A DNA stretch of 64,000 nt from Acanthococcus lagerstroemiae (lineage: Eukaryota; Arthropoda; Insecta; Hemiptera; Eriococcidae): the NCBI GenBank assembly GCA_031841125.1, contig CM063107.1, positions 62,197,814 through 62,261,813 on the forward strand, given 5' to 3'. Below are positions 11,966 through 23,344 of the stretch, in pieces. The translations under genes and the position numbers were made by a program. Below the pieces are notes generated by a model that was not told where the DNA came from, did not search any database, and was given only the letters and a program-made list of their open reading frames with translations. Position 1 is the first letter of the stretch. Each line of letters starts with the position of its first letter.

Positions 11966-12968
11966 ATCAACAATAGTCAACATTGCGCATAAGATATAAT
12001 ATTGTGCTGTTACGGAACAGTCACATGTTCCCAGAATTCATTGTCATTTTCTATGGGCAAATCGCTGTTTCCTGTTGTTGATTGTACATCCTCTCTAGTT
12101 CACCACACCGAGTTTTCAATTGAATCTGAGAATGCTCCAGAGTCAATAAAAACATTGGAATTAGTTATGGGTCATGGATGCCTAGTTAACATTTCAATTT
12201 TAGGCTCTTCCGCAAATTTTTTATCACTAGGGTCAGACCAACAATCCCACTTTCTAACATCTCATGTGCCCATCGTCACCCCTTTAACTTTGTGCTTATG
12301 TTTTCTTACTAGCATGAGCAACGTAACTACTTTTGCCCATGGTTTTCTTCATCTCATCATTGTAGTAGGTATGCATTATCCGAAATTCGACATTAATAGA
12401 TATTTCAGCTGTAAAAAAATTGGAAAACCATAAGTTTTTCGAAAATTCCATGCGTTTTTGCGATTATCTCGATAAATATGTTTTCTAAAGAAACGTTGTA
12501 TGGGACCTTTTCATAGAAAATTTAACAAGGAACATTTTATGTCATTTGCATTTTGGTCCTAAAGTGGATATTTTTTTAGATAAATGCGATTTAACTACTA
12601 AAGTTCGGTTATGAAAGAAAAATAAGAAAAACCGTGTTCCTCGAAACTGTCACACATTTTTGCGATTATCTCGGCGAATATGCATTCTAGAGAAAAGTTG
12701 TATTAGACCTTTTTTGTAGAAAATTTAACATGGAACATTTTATGTTATATGCATTTCAGTCATAAAGTTGATATATTCCGAGATATTCGCGGTTTTTTGT
12801 AAAATCTCAGTATTACACGTAACTTCAAGGTCAAATCGACACGTGTTAGTGACCTCAGATTGAGCTCAAATTTTTTACGACGAGTTTCTAGGTCCATTGA
12901 AACAAATTTCAGTGCGACACTAATCGATTGGCGAAAACTTGTAAAATAAGAGACACCCTAATGGGCGT

Positions 12969-14557
12969 GCACTAACAAACACGTAGGTATAGATCGAAGT
13001 CGATATTTCTTATCCTTCAACATGGAGAACAAAGATCGGTCTCATTTTATGAGAATTTCGCTTGTTAGTTTGATTTGATGACTACTATATTTTAATCTGT
13101 AGTCATTGTTATATACGTAGAAAAATGATTTCAATATTCGTCTTCCATAACTTTCGTTTCAATTTGGGACAGTCATTCATTTTTATCCCATCACTTCTTC
13201 AGCTGGGTACCTACTAAGCGCCGAGTCACGAATAGGTATACAAATTTCATGAACATTAAATGACTTGAAAGACCAGTGGCACCCAAAGGGATATCATTCG
13301 ACTTCAAGCGCTTGAATCACAAAGAAGCCCCCGTCGACCAGTCAATACATTTCATCTCGAATTTATTTATACGGGCAGAACTTAGCGGGGGAGAAAATAT
13401 CTCCGCTTCTTCTCTTGCATTTTCGTAGGAAAGCTCGTCAAATATTAAAATTTTTTAAGCGCTCGAAATTACGAACAGGCCGTGCTGAGAAATTATATAG
13501 ACGGAGAAAAAGCTATGTTCGTTAATGAATAGCAAAAGGTCGCTATATCTGTATAATGGAAGAATAAAGCCAGATATTCCGAAGATCTATATCGCAAAGA
13601 CCGGGACGCTTTCCTTTTGTTGAAGTTTACCGAAAGTTAAATCGTATTAATATATCGTCTCCGGCGTCTCATCTTTTTGCAAAATAGGATAATAATACAC
13701 CGAGACTTTAAAAGCTGTTCTTTTCAAATCGAGGTACTTTTAACAGAAAACTCGTTTTAAACGCAAAAGGGCGTATGAAATATTAAATTACCGAAAACGG
13801 AGGATGCACGTGGTTCGGGCAGAAATCATGTTTGGGGTATACCAGGCAGACCTATTGTTTTTCTAACACATGGTGTGCGCCTTTTGAAAGCGAAACCGAA
13901 ATTACAGGGCTTATCATAATTTATGATTGAAACGAAATGATAGTTGAAAATTCTGAACATTTTACACTTTAGTTCAAACGTGTGCGCAGATCGAGCGAAC
14001 GATTCCATTGTTTAGCGTCGCATTCAGCGGCAGTATTTTCAGTTTGCAAAATTCCAAAGTACGTGTGGAGAAAATTCATGCGTAGACCTTTGTTGTTCTT
14101 TTATCCTATTTAAGAAGTTTCAGTGATGTGTATTTCCATAATTTAATTTACAGTGGAAGTGTTTTGTGGGAAACAACGCGCCTGTACAAAATTCAAAGAA
14201 CATTCGGTGTACTATTCAAGGGCTTACCAGATGAAAGCCTCCGAGAATTGACTCCAGCTGGAAAATCAGTGGCCCTTAATTAGAAGATTTGACACTTTTT
14301 TGCCTGTTCTTCAACACAAATCAGTAGACACGTGTGAAACATTTTTTACTCGCATTCGAGTCTTCTCGGTTGAAAAATTTTAGGTTTCTTTCCCTAGCCA
14401 TTTCCGTTCAGTAGACCTCTGGTGTTATATTATTAGTTTGGAGAGATCTTCCCAAAACCCAAGTATTGAAAGGAGGGGCTAAATACCACTGTTAGTCGCT
14501 AGGAAGGTTCTGTACAAAGACAGGTAAGGACAGCCCCCATTTCCTTTCCAGTTTGTT
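12969..14557. other. No feature recognised
   Basis: AT-rich DNA without recognisable coding signal or repeat boundaries. Confidence 0.55.
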
Positions 14558-15114
14558 GAAACGAGCAGAGGTGCTTAGCTGATCGAATTGGCTAAAAACT
14601 TGGTCCGTGGAATCAAATAGCTACAACTAAAACTAATAGCTAATCCAATTTTGTTGGCTAACTAATGGCTAAAAGTCAATATACGTATTGTTACGCACAT
14701 CTTTAAAAATCGTACTCGAAAATGACTTCATTGACCATTATTAATAAATGTAAACACTAAAAAGGCCTGTAAGTTCACTTGTGATAAGGTCTCTTTTAAC
14801 TGAATTTCATTTTTTGGCTTTTTTCTCTTTTTCTTTTTTAGTTTTAGCTGATTTTGATTGACTAATAAATAAGTTAATGCTAATTTACTGCTGAAAAGCT
14901 AGCTAATAACTGACTAATATCAAGCGAATAAAAGTCGGCTAACGCCTAAAAGCTAAAGCTAATGGCTAAGCCAGGACCGGCAACTTCTGTGTAGCGTGTG
15001 TAACGAATGCTACACATGGGAAATTTCGTGTGTAGCGACGCTACACATGGCAACACCGGGGAAATTATGGGTACAATGATAGGATAATAAAACGTTATTG
15101 CGTAAAATCAGTGT

Positions 15115-15149
<35 letters not shown>

Positions 15150-15216
15150 ACACATGGGATTATGAAAAGTAGCCGGCCCTGGGCTAAGCTAAGCACCTCT
15201 GGAGTCTGGAAACGAG
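14558..15216. mobile_element. hAT-like non-autonomous element, TSD GAAACGAG
   Basis: GAAACGAG occurs at 14558-14565 and 15209-15216. The left end begins CAGAGGTGCTTAGCT. The right end carries the reverse complement AGCTAAGCACCTCTG followed by 7 extra bases (gagtctg) before the duplication, which could reflect loss of 7 bp between two CAGA words on the left. The interior is rich in GCTAA words. A second hAT-like element is nested at 14972-15181. No coding capacity. Confidence 0.75.
14964..15189. mobile_element. Nested hAT-like MITE, TSD GGCTAAGC
   Basis: GGCTAAGC occurs at 14964-14971 and 15182-15189. The 210-bp element (14972-15181) starts CAGGACCGGC and ends GCCGGCCCTG, a hAT-style terminal repeat. 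It carries three copies of 'gctacacatgg' and a T tract of about 33 bp (15114-15146). Its insertion into the GCTAA-rich outer element makes it the younger of the two. Confidence 0.85.
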
Positions 15217-15650
15217 AACGGGTCACGCGATGTTTACCGCCTATAGTCAGCCGATTTTCTTTTGACTGACCGAACTCGAAAGAAAATGGCGGCTGTCTTT
15301 TCCCATACAAAGTATCACATACATATACAGAGCCTTATTGTCATCTTTGATAACGCTTGGTCCATAACAGACCTGTATATATCACGTCATTATTTTCCAG
15401 ATTTCTGTGCCTGTAAGTAAAATATTACCGAAACGATTTCATGTTTTGTCTAAGAAAGTGAAAATAAGGAATACCCAGGTATGTAGGCTATGTACTTGAC
15501 TTTGCACTGCTATTCGTAGATTATTGTCTATTTGCAACCAAAGATGGCGACTACCAATACTTTCTTTGTGTTTTTGTTCTTCGCATCTCCTAGAAAATTA
15601 GTCCTACTATAGAAGGCTCCATAGAAAACATGCTAGGCTCATGGGTGGAC
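15217..15650. other. No feature recognised
   Basis: No coding or repeat signal beyond short AT-rich stretches. Confidence 0.5.
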
Positions 15651-15652
15651 TA

Positions 15653-17230
15653 CTAACTGGACATGGAGCCATAAAACACGAGTGGTATGAAATAGGAGTG
15701 GCGAAAAGCAGCTCTTGATGGCACTGTGGAGAAGAGGAGAAAATCTCGATTAACATCATAAATGTCAGTTCCCAGCAACAGTCGGGATACGGCGTGAAGC
15801 ATTGTTCCTGGAGTATCCAGCACCCAATGAAGTAAATGGGCTAGTGCGGAAGACGCCAATGGCGATATGTAAACCCGTATTTTGAACAGCGTCAAAAAGC
15901 TTCAAGTATGAGGGGGACAGTCCATATATGGGTGATCCATGATAGATCGAATCAGAGTCGGGTATACTGAATGAGTAGTCCTCTACTGTACATCCTTTGG
16001 AAGGATGCGAGAGGCATTTCAGAACATTGAGTGAGCCCGTACATTTGGCTTTTATGTGTTTTATATGAGGTAACCAGGAGAGGCAAGCGTCAAGATAGAG
16101 GCCGAGAAATTTGACTGAATTGGACCGAGGAATCGATTGTGAGTTGAGTAGAAGAGGTGGGGAAGTTAGATTGTTTGTTCGATGCTGGAACATCATGAAT
16201 TCTGTTTTACTTGGTGATATACAGAATCCGTGTTTAGAGGACCCTGTTTCGATTAGTTTTGTTTTCTTGGAGTAGTCTATGGGGGCGCGTTGTGTGTTTT
16301 TGGATATGAGGTGGATGCTGAAGTCATCGGCAAATAGTATTTGTGTGAGAGGGAAACGAACCTGGAAAGTGATCTCAATATCAATCAAAAATAAGGTTAC
16401 GCTGAGGACTGAGCCTTGCGGGACTCCACTGACAAGCGGTCGGGTGCAGGAAAGATGTCCTCCCACACGTACCCTAATAAAACGGGTTTGCAGGAAGCTT
16501 TGTAGGATTAGAGGAAGGTGTTTGCGTAAACCAACCCTCGCTTGGAATAAATCCTGGTCTCTAAAATTCATTTTGAAAGGTTCCTTTCCACTTCGATCTA
16601 AAAGCGAAATCTTCAACGCATGTGTCCTCCCAACTCTAACGTATGGTTCCGAAACTTGGACTTTGTCCAAGAAAATGATACAAAAACTTGGAGTTACTCA
16701 AAATTTGATGGAACGATCAATTTTAAATATCAAGAAAAAAGACCACATCAAAATCTCAACAATCAAATTTTAATTAAAAAATAATAAATGTGCTGTACAG
16801 CTGATAAAAAATAAAAAATGGAGTTGGGGAGGTCACGTAGCAAGACTGCAAGACAACCGTTGGACGTACAAATTGACCTTTTGGTACAATACGGGAACAA
16901 GATGGCAAGGTAAACAGAAGATCAGATGGAGGGACGGCTTCGGCAGGCTGCTGGGACATAGTGTCTTTGAAAGGAATGCCCAGGACCGCAAAGAGTGAAG
17001 CAAGCTGGGGGAGGCTTTTGCCCGATTCTAGGGCCACGAGTACGCACTCTATTGTAAGTATGTACTTGTTAAAAAATAAAGCTTGATTGAAGGCTTCAGA
17101 GATATCAGGTGGGTTGGACATCACTTGGTGATTGACGGTCAAGAACGGGATGTTGAAGCCTTTTTTCGTCCCTATTATCCGTTTAATTCTACTCCGCATG
17201 GTGGAGCAGGACCAGGATGGTTGATACTGG
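15653..17230 (-). pseudogene. Jockey-like LINE relic, reverse transcriptase domain
   Basis: The - strand reads through RT motifs in order: 'GVPQGSVLS' (near 16430), 'ILFADDF' (the F/YADD catalytic box, near 16325), 'GFCISPSKTEFM' and 'VKFLGLYLD', then the thumb to about 15653. The long open frame of about 300 codons (16670-15765) is only slightly damaged. Upstream, 17199-17070 encodes part of the endonuclease-RT linker ('NPPDISEAFNQA'). Between these parts an RTE-type fragment lies on the + strand (16590-17065), so the relic is split. RNase H and a 3' end are not seen here. Confidence 0.8.
16590..17065 (+). pseudogene. RTE-type LINE 3' fragment lying inside the jockey-like relic
   Basis: The + strand encodes 'VLPTLTYGSETWTLSKK' and 'LGVTQNLMERSIL', then after a stop 'WSWGGHVARLQDNRWTY' and 'WRDGFGRLLG'. 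These are the hallmark C-terminal motifs of RTE/CFDP2-like reverse transcriptases. It ends near 'aaaaaataaagc'. Jockey sequence on the opposite strand resumes on both sides, so the simplest reading is a nested insertion. No convincing TSD was found. Confidence 0.75.
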
Positions 17231-17274
17231 AGACGAAGTTGTTTCAGCTCTGTTTCGTTGTAATGTAAGCCTGT

Positions 17275-17445
17275 GAATTATTGTACGCCTACGTCATGAT
17301 CTCAATAAAATTTCTAACGAAACTTCTTGGGCTGCCACAGCTTCCCATAACTTATTGTGATGTATCGAATCGAATGCCTTATTGAAATCAATGAACATCA
17401 GCCAAACTTCAATGTTGAATTCCTGGATCTTGAATAATAGAAAGT
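17275..17445 (-). pseudogene. RT fragment of an RTE-like LINE
   Basis: The - strand encodes 'VWLMFIDFNKAFDSIHHNKL' and 'WEAVA', the RT palm motif around the first catalytic aspartate in RTE-like elements (FIDFxKAFDS). About 55 codons survive. It is in the opposite orientation to the RTE fragment at 16590 and so is probably a separate insertion. Confidence 0.75.
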
Positions 17446-18608
17446 GCCCTTATTAATACATTTTTAAATTCCTACACTGACAGTGAATCCGTGTCAGGAT
17501 GTCCCTTGTACCCATCGAATAATCATGCACCAGATAAATGTATACATAGTTAAAAATCTGAATATAGTTGCTTTCACTATTACAGGTCACATATATTAGG
17601 TCGGTGTGTATATTTTTTCCGCAGGTAAAATATTTCTCCTCTACGAATATATCAACAGAACCTTTGATGTAGGTAATACGCATACAAAGTTGGAAATAAT
17701 TTTACCGGAAGATATTTGCGTCTTGTGTCGTTTTCTGCCCACAGCAAAACTTTGAAAAATCCTTTTTAAAAACGATAAAAATGTAAATTTTACATATTTT
17801 GCGGAGTAGATTTTTTCCTAACGTAAGGGTAGATAGCGAGACACATGCTTATTGATATATAGGATATCGGCGTAGATAAAACTCTAAATTGCGACATAAA
17901 GGGGGTGGGATGAAAAACCGAGTCATAGATTTCGGCCTTACAATTTAGATGGAAAGCGTGTATAAGTAATTGGTATTTTTAAAGGTCTTTTATATCGACT
18001 CTTCGATTGTCACTATAAATCATCTTTTGTACTTCGCATATCGCATCACCGCCTCAGAAGAGAATTTATTAGTCGTTGAGCCCAAGACTGGGCGTTAGCG
18101 ATGCCCTCTCCCCTCATGATAGAAAGGTCGGGACTTGGCAAATTCCGGAGGGGTCGGCAAAATTGGAGTGAAGCAGAATAAGATATAGTAAAGGGGAAAG
18201 AAGTTTATTCTGAGTGAATACAAAACATGTAGCTCGACTTCTGTATCGAATTCTATGTCCAATTCGACCACAATTTCGTTTCGAAAAAGCGACGAAGGGT
18301 CGATTTTTGTAACGTATAATGGATAGTATGAAGTATGTTAAGAATAATGTTGCGAAGTGAAGTGAAGTTGGTGCTATAGCAATAGAGGTACAGTTTGTGG
18401 CACCATCACAATGTCTTGGAAAATTTCAACACCCTTAGCGAATTCTAGAAACCAGTCGGTAAAATTGGAAAAGTGAGAATTCTTTCTTTCTTCTGGTTTC
18501 AACTGTAGAGTCTTATATTTTAGACGGCAGTTTTCCTCTCCACACCTCACCCCCTATAAAAATCAACTTGCTAGCTATAGCCAGTATGATCAGTACCAGT
18601 ATGTAGGT
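17446..18608. other. No feature recognised
   Basis: AT-rich DNA without recognisable genes or bounded repeats. Confidence 0.5.
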
Positions 18609-18609
18609 A

Positions 18610-19140
18610 TAAATAATGAAGATAACGCCTCTGCATTAAGACTGATGAGAGTGTGCACTGTTGCTAAAGAACATCCTATGCGATTCCCATAGTATGTGAC
18701 AAAGATAACACCACTGCAACAAGACCAACAAGAGTGTGCAATGTTGCTAGTGAACATCCTACGCAATTCCCATAGTATGTGACAAAGATAACGCCACTGC
18801 GACAAGACCAACAAGAGTGTGCAATGTTGCTAGTGAACATCCTACGCAATTCCCATAGTATGTGACAAAGATAATACCACTGCAAGAAGACCAACAAGAG
18901 TGTGCAATGTTGCTTGTGAACATCCTACGCAATTCCCATAGTATGTGACAAAGATAACGCCACTGCGACAAGACCAACAAGAGTGTGCAATGTTGCTAGT
19001 GAACATCCTACGCAATTCCCATAGTATGTGACAAAGATAATGCCACTGCGACAAGACCAACAAGAGTGTGTAGTGTTGCTAGTGACTAGTGAGAATATCC
19101 TACGTGATTCCTATATAGTATGTGACAAAGATAAGAACTG
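18610..19140. repeat. 83-bp tandem repeat, about six copies
   Basis: The motif agtatgtgac starts at 18691, 18774, 18857, 18940, 19023 and 19117, giving periods of 83, 83, 83, 83 and 94 bp. The last unit has a short internal duplication (agtgactagtgagaat) and the first unit is more diverged. Central copies are very similar, pointing to recent homogenisation. The overlapping - strand frames are a by-product of the repeat. Confidence 0.95.
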
Positions 19141-20139
19141 CGCAAAGCGCAAAGAAAATTATTCGGGTTATTTTCAATTTTTCAAAGTTATATTTTGTAT
19201 GTTAATCAAAATTCAAATCTTTCCTTGTTTCTGAGATTTTTGTTGTAAGACAAAAATTAAGTGGGTGTGCAGTGAACACCTCGAGCACCCAGACACGACG
19301 CCATTGGCTATAGCCCAGCATAAAATACCCCTTTACCTATTACATCCAGTCAGGTATCAATAATTCGAATGTGTGTTCCTCATCTGCGATGTAAATAAAA
19401 CGCTGCACCGTAGTAATACACTACGTTAAAAATTTATCGCACAGACTTTTTCATATCCCATGAATTATTTCAATAGTTTCCTTGTAACACTTTAGGTCTT
19501 TGAAAAATGTTATAAAATGAAAATCATTCGTGATTATTTGAAAAGTTTTAATAAGAAAAGTGGTTTCTGTTATTTGATGTTTATTTTTATTTCAGAAGTT
19601 TAAAAGCAATGTTACTGAAGAGACGAGATTCCATTTTCAGTCTGGTAAAATGCTTGCTGTGTAATAATACTCATAACTGTAACAGGATTAGACTTACATT
19701 TCTAACTAAATTTAACACATTCCTTATCTTCTTAAAACAGACGCTTATTATTTTACTTTTTATTTGATGAACTTTCGCATCACATGAAAAGTTTTTATAC
19801 TGTTTTTTATTAGCGCTTTGGCGAAAAGTAATAAATTGGCTTCACTTAAACGCGTTGGTGCTTCTTATTGTTATGAAATATAGTTATACTGAAAGTCGCG
19901 TCGCGTGTCTTACTCGACTGGCATTATTCAAAAGTTTGGGGTAAATACTTAGGCACCCAAGTAGGGACTAGCAAAAACTGGAAACCGAACTGCAGCGGTG
20001 ATGTAGATCTGTATAGGTATTTGGAGTAATAATAAATTGTTGCAGGCTCAACATGGTATAAGCATCGCATGTTGTACACTGGCCTCGGCTTCGGGGAGAC
20101 AAAGTAGAATTTAGTTCCAGCTTCCGAGAAGATATAAAT
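19141..20139. other. No feature recognised
   Basis: AT-rich DNA with no coding or repeat signal. Confidence 0.5.
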
Positions 20140-20880
20140 TTAACTCCGGCGGCCTTCGGCTCAAACTTTGGTTCCAGAAAAGTTCTTGAAAGTGGCTCTG
20201 ACTCCAGCTTTGGTAAGTGATTGGCGGAGCTCATGGTGATGCACGCATGCCAAAGTGGCTCCCCAGACACCGCACCCCCGGCCCCGGAAATTACCTTTTC
20301 GAGTATCGCATCAGTGACCAGAGGGACCCAGTATTGGTAAATAATATGGTTCTTGCTTCAGTTCCGGGTATTTTCAAGTGGAAGGGTGAAGAGGTGCGGG
20401 GTAGTCACGAATGAGAGGGGAAAGGAAAAAACAGAAACCGAAATTTGGCTCCAGCTGCATCAAATAATCTTTTCAGGCTCCTGCTCCTTTAAGAAACAGT
20501 TGCTCTGGGTCCCTGATAGCGACCCGCAGCCGCTCTACGCTGGCACCGGCTGCAGAGCAAATCTGAATATAGCTCCAGCTCTACTCCGAAAAATTTCATC
20601 AAATCTAGCACCGGCTCCATCTCCAACAAGAAATTCTTGATGACTCCTTTTCTGGCCCCATCAAAATATGGTTATTGCTCCGATTCCGATTAGGTTTAAG
20701 GTGATGAGGAACTTGAGTGATGTAGGGGTGTTAAAGGTGAGAGGAGAGGGAAGGGGAATGTTGAAAGACCGGAGCCAATGCCAGACCTAGAAAAGGGCTC
20801 TGACTCTTACTCTGGCTCTAGGAAAAATAAAATTCGAAAACTCCAGCTTCGGCTTCAAAAATCAGCAAACAATTTTTTTC
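20140..20880. repeat. Cryptic 'ggctccagctc' low-complexity stretch
   Basis: Words such as 'ggctctgactcc', 'ggctccagctg', 'gctccagctctactcc', 'caccggctccatctcc' and 'tctggctctagg' recur irregularly. This is a degenerate simple repeat rather than a coding region. An R1-like tail is inserted in it at 20222-20331. Confidence 0.5.
20222..20331 (-). mobile_element. R1-like LINE tail, ~110 bp
   Basis: It contains 'tgatgcacgcatgcc', 'aagtggctccccagacacc', 'gcacccccggccccgga' and 'ttttcgagtatcgcatcag', the inverse of the 3' tail at 11840-11950. TTGGTAA just outside both ends (about 20211 and 20334) may be a short target duplication. No coding sequence. Confidence 0.75.
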
Positions 20881-20882
20881 AG

Positions 20883-21690
20883 GTCCCGATTTCTTGCCCT
20901 GACTGTTCAATAGCTCCACGCGAGACAGAGGGGTGGTATGTAGCTGGCCAAGTAGGTGATATCGCCATCTACAGCTGCTGCTTCTCCTCGAACAGAAGAT
21001 TGGAAGAGTTCGAGGCCTACCTCGCCTGCTGTCTCGAGGAGAGCATCGCGAGGCAGTGAGTAAGAGTGTTCGTCGCCGGAGACTTCAATGCCAAGTCAGA
21101 AGAATGTGGCACTCCGGTAGGACCGAACCCCGAGGATATGTCCCCCCAGGAGGGAGGGCTTACCGCCCGGCTATAACTGATTTCGATGAACACGGCCAGC
21201 ACTTTAACCCGATTCCATCAAGGGTGGGGGTCGATCATAGACATTACATTCACGTCAGCTGGATTATCTCATTGGATCAAGGGCTGGTCCGTGCTGGATG
21301 AGGAGTCAGAGAGTGACCACAGGTACATCACCTTTAAGCTGGATAAAGTCACCCCGCCGTCACCACCTTCGTGCGTCGCCACACGTACCAAGACGAGGAG
21401 GTGAAGGGCGAAGGATGGAAGCACGTTCGGCTGTGGTGCACCTGAATCCCAGGTTAATGCTGGGTGAGCATTGCCTCGGTCAATAGGGTGTTCCGTGTTG
21501 GCCCTGACAGGACAGCGCGAATACGAAGCGAAGAGGCGAAATGGGGTCTTGGGCCAGCTTCAGTGCACCCCTCTAGTCACTGATGCGATACTCGAAAGGT
21601 TTAGTTTCCGGAGCCAGGGTTGCGGTGTCTGGAAAGCCACTTTGGCATGCGTGTGCATCGCCATATGCTCCACCAATGAAAAGTTTCGGA
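20883..21690 (+). pseudogene. R1-like LINE deletion derivative: endonuclease domain joined to the 3' tail
   Basis: The first part encodes the APE-type endonuclease of an R1-clade element: 'IYSCCFSSNRRLEEFEAYL', 'VFVAGDFNAKSEE' (catalytic GDFNAK motif) and, after frameshifts, 'SESDHRYITFKLD' (the SDH motif). Near 21400 it passes directly into the family's 3' untranslated tail ('caatagggtgttccg', 'gatgcgatactcgaaagg', 'gccactttggcatgcgtg'). The RT and zinc regions are absent. A similar junction occurs near 52660. Confidence 0.82.
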
Positions 21691-22735
21691 TTTCCTTACG
21701 AAGATGCGGTTCCGTGATTCAAAATGATTTAGATCAGCCGTTTTGAATTAAAAAGTTTAAATATGCCAACCCTGGCCGTAACTTCTGAAAAACCAAAAAG
21801 AAAAGCAAAACCAGGAGTTTGGAGCAACTCGGATTTTTGCTTGCTTCGTTATGGTCTCAAAAATTGTGTTATTGCTCCTCTATTTAGGCTTCAGAATTTT
21901 GTTGCATCGTTCTTCACATTTGACATTATATCCAAAATGCAGAACCCGAAGTCCCAAATGCGCTGTACCGTCCGTCGTTGTCTTAATAGGTATCTGGTAA
22001 TTCATTAATTTATCCACATAGGGCCTTCAAAAGAAACCTGAATGTGTATGGGCTATATTCTTTTTTCTTAAGGTTTTTGCAAAGCAAAATATCTTACTGC
22101 GTTATTCACGTTTTCTTCCTTCTTCATAGTCAAGCCTTTTCCATTACTTATTTCTTATTTCTGTAGCCTAAGGGACGTTTTGCTTACGTCTGTAAGTCCA
22201 ATGAAATGGACCATCTATCAACGTTACTTGAAGTACGTACATTTTTTCTTACTATGTAACCAAGAAGAGCATACTGAATATGGTGTTAATGGGAAATTAC
22301 GATCGGCTGACCTTTTCTGGATTTCATTTCTACCTTAATCTTTTATGGGAATAAGGGAAATTGGGCAACCTGCAACGTTTAACTTCTGTAACTTTTTTTT
22401 TTATATTCTCGTTCGTTTTTGTTATTTTCTTGTTTGAGAGTGGAAGATAGCAGAATCAGAGAGGCATAAAAAATCATAAAAATGTGTTACAATTGGAGAG
22501 GTTTTAAATTTGGATGACTTCAAGAGAATTGAACAGGCACTATTTTTCATTTCCATTCTGTTCTTATTTAAAATTCTAAAATGAAGGAGTGAACTTGTTT
22601 GGCATTCTACAATGAATGAGTGAATTTGTTTTCGAATTTCAAATATTCAAAGTAAAATTCCTCTTACTGGTTGCTGTATGCAAGTAGTCTAGAACCCTAG
22701 ATTCTAGAACTTGTTTTGGTTGGTAAAGCCTTATA
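21691..22735. other. No feature recognised
   Basis: AT-rich DNA with no recognised coding signal or repeat boundaries. Confidence 0.5.
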
Positions 22736-22871
22736 TACACGAGTGAAGACATTCGCCATTTTGGCTCACACCGCGCCCTTCAATGCCGAAATGACTGCGC
22801 GGTACGCTCCGCATAGTCGGATTCGGCATTCACGGGCACAATGTGAGCTGAAAAGGCGTACGTCTTCACTC
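22736..22871. mobile_element. Palindromic (foldback) MITE
   Basis: Arms of about 50 bp pair imperfectly: 'gagtgaagac', 'cgcc', 'gctcaca' and 'aatgccgaa' on the left are matched by 'cggcatt', 'tgtgagc', 'ggcg' and 'gtcttcactc' on the right. The right terminus is interrupted by the hAT MITE at 22872-23330. With that element removed, the right end continues CTTCACTCATG, which mirrors the left end CACGAGTGAAG. Confidence 0.75.
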
Positions 22872-23338
22872 CAGGGATGATAAGTCAGCCATGAGCTATA
22901 AGATTGAAGCCATAAATTGAAGGTTTTTGGGCAGTTAAGTCAGCTATTAGTTTAAGCCAAATGTGCTGTAAGCTATATGTCTTAAGCATACGCCATTTTT
23001 TTTCGGTTACCTAATTTCTCGGCAGATTTACAATATTTTTCATTTTCTAACGTCAGAGAATAATTTTAATATTCTGTTTTCTACTAGTTTCCAATTTCCA
23101 TTTTTTTTTTTTTTTTTTTTTTTTTGTTTCTCAAATCAGAGGTGAAAAATATTTCGAGAAGACTCGAGATTGAAGACATTTCAGTTGAAGATTTTTTAGA
23201 AGCCATAAGTTTAAGCTGTAAGCCTTAGGCTTAAGCCAATCACCTCATAAGCTGTAAGCATCAGCCATATTTTCAAAATCGTAGGGAAAAGCCATACATT
23301 TAAGCTTTATTGATTGGCTTTTCATACCTGCTTCACTC
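22864..23338. mobile_element. hAT-like MITE, TSD CTTCACTC, inserted in the end of the foldback MITE
   Basis: CTTCACTC occurs at 22864-22871 and 23331-23338. The 459-bp element (22872-23330) starts CAGGGATGATAAGTCAGCCA and ends in an imperfect inverse (tggcttttcatacctg). The interior repeats 'aagccata' and 'taagctgtaagc' words and contains a T tract at 23100-23125. No coding capacity. Confidence 0.82.
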
Positions 23339-23344
23339 ATGTTT

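Larger units (their letters stand above)
10139..12968. mobile_element. Long-TIR DNA transposon, 2.8 kb, with perfect 8-bp TSD ATGGGCGT
   Basis: ATGGGCGT occurs at 10139-10146 and 12961-12968. The element between them (10147-12960) begins TAGGGTGTC and ends GACACCCTA. Its arms form an imperfect inverted repeat of roughly 600 bp each (10147-10740 and about 12365-12960), matched by blocks such as 'gagataatcgcaaaaatg', 'ttcgccgagataatcgc' and 'tctaggtccattg'. The 8-bp duplication fits hAT- or P-type integration but the superfamily is not proven. The spacer holds an R1-like insertion (10842-11952) and about 400 bp of residual interior (11966-12365) without a recognisable transposase. Confidence 0.88.

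Noticed and set aside
12002..12433. 143-codon open frame inside the long-TIR element
   Set aside because: It runs into the right inverted arm and shows no family motif; the opposite strand is equally broken. Not convincing as a transposase.
18590..19063. Four overlapping ~73-codon frames on the - strand
   Set aside because: They are the same 83-bp tandem unit read in rotating frames.
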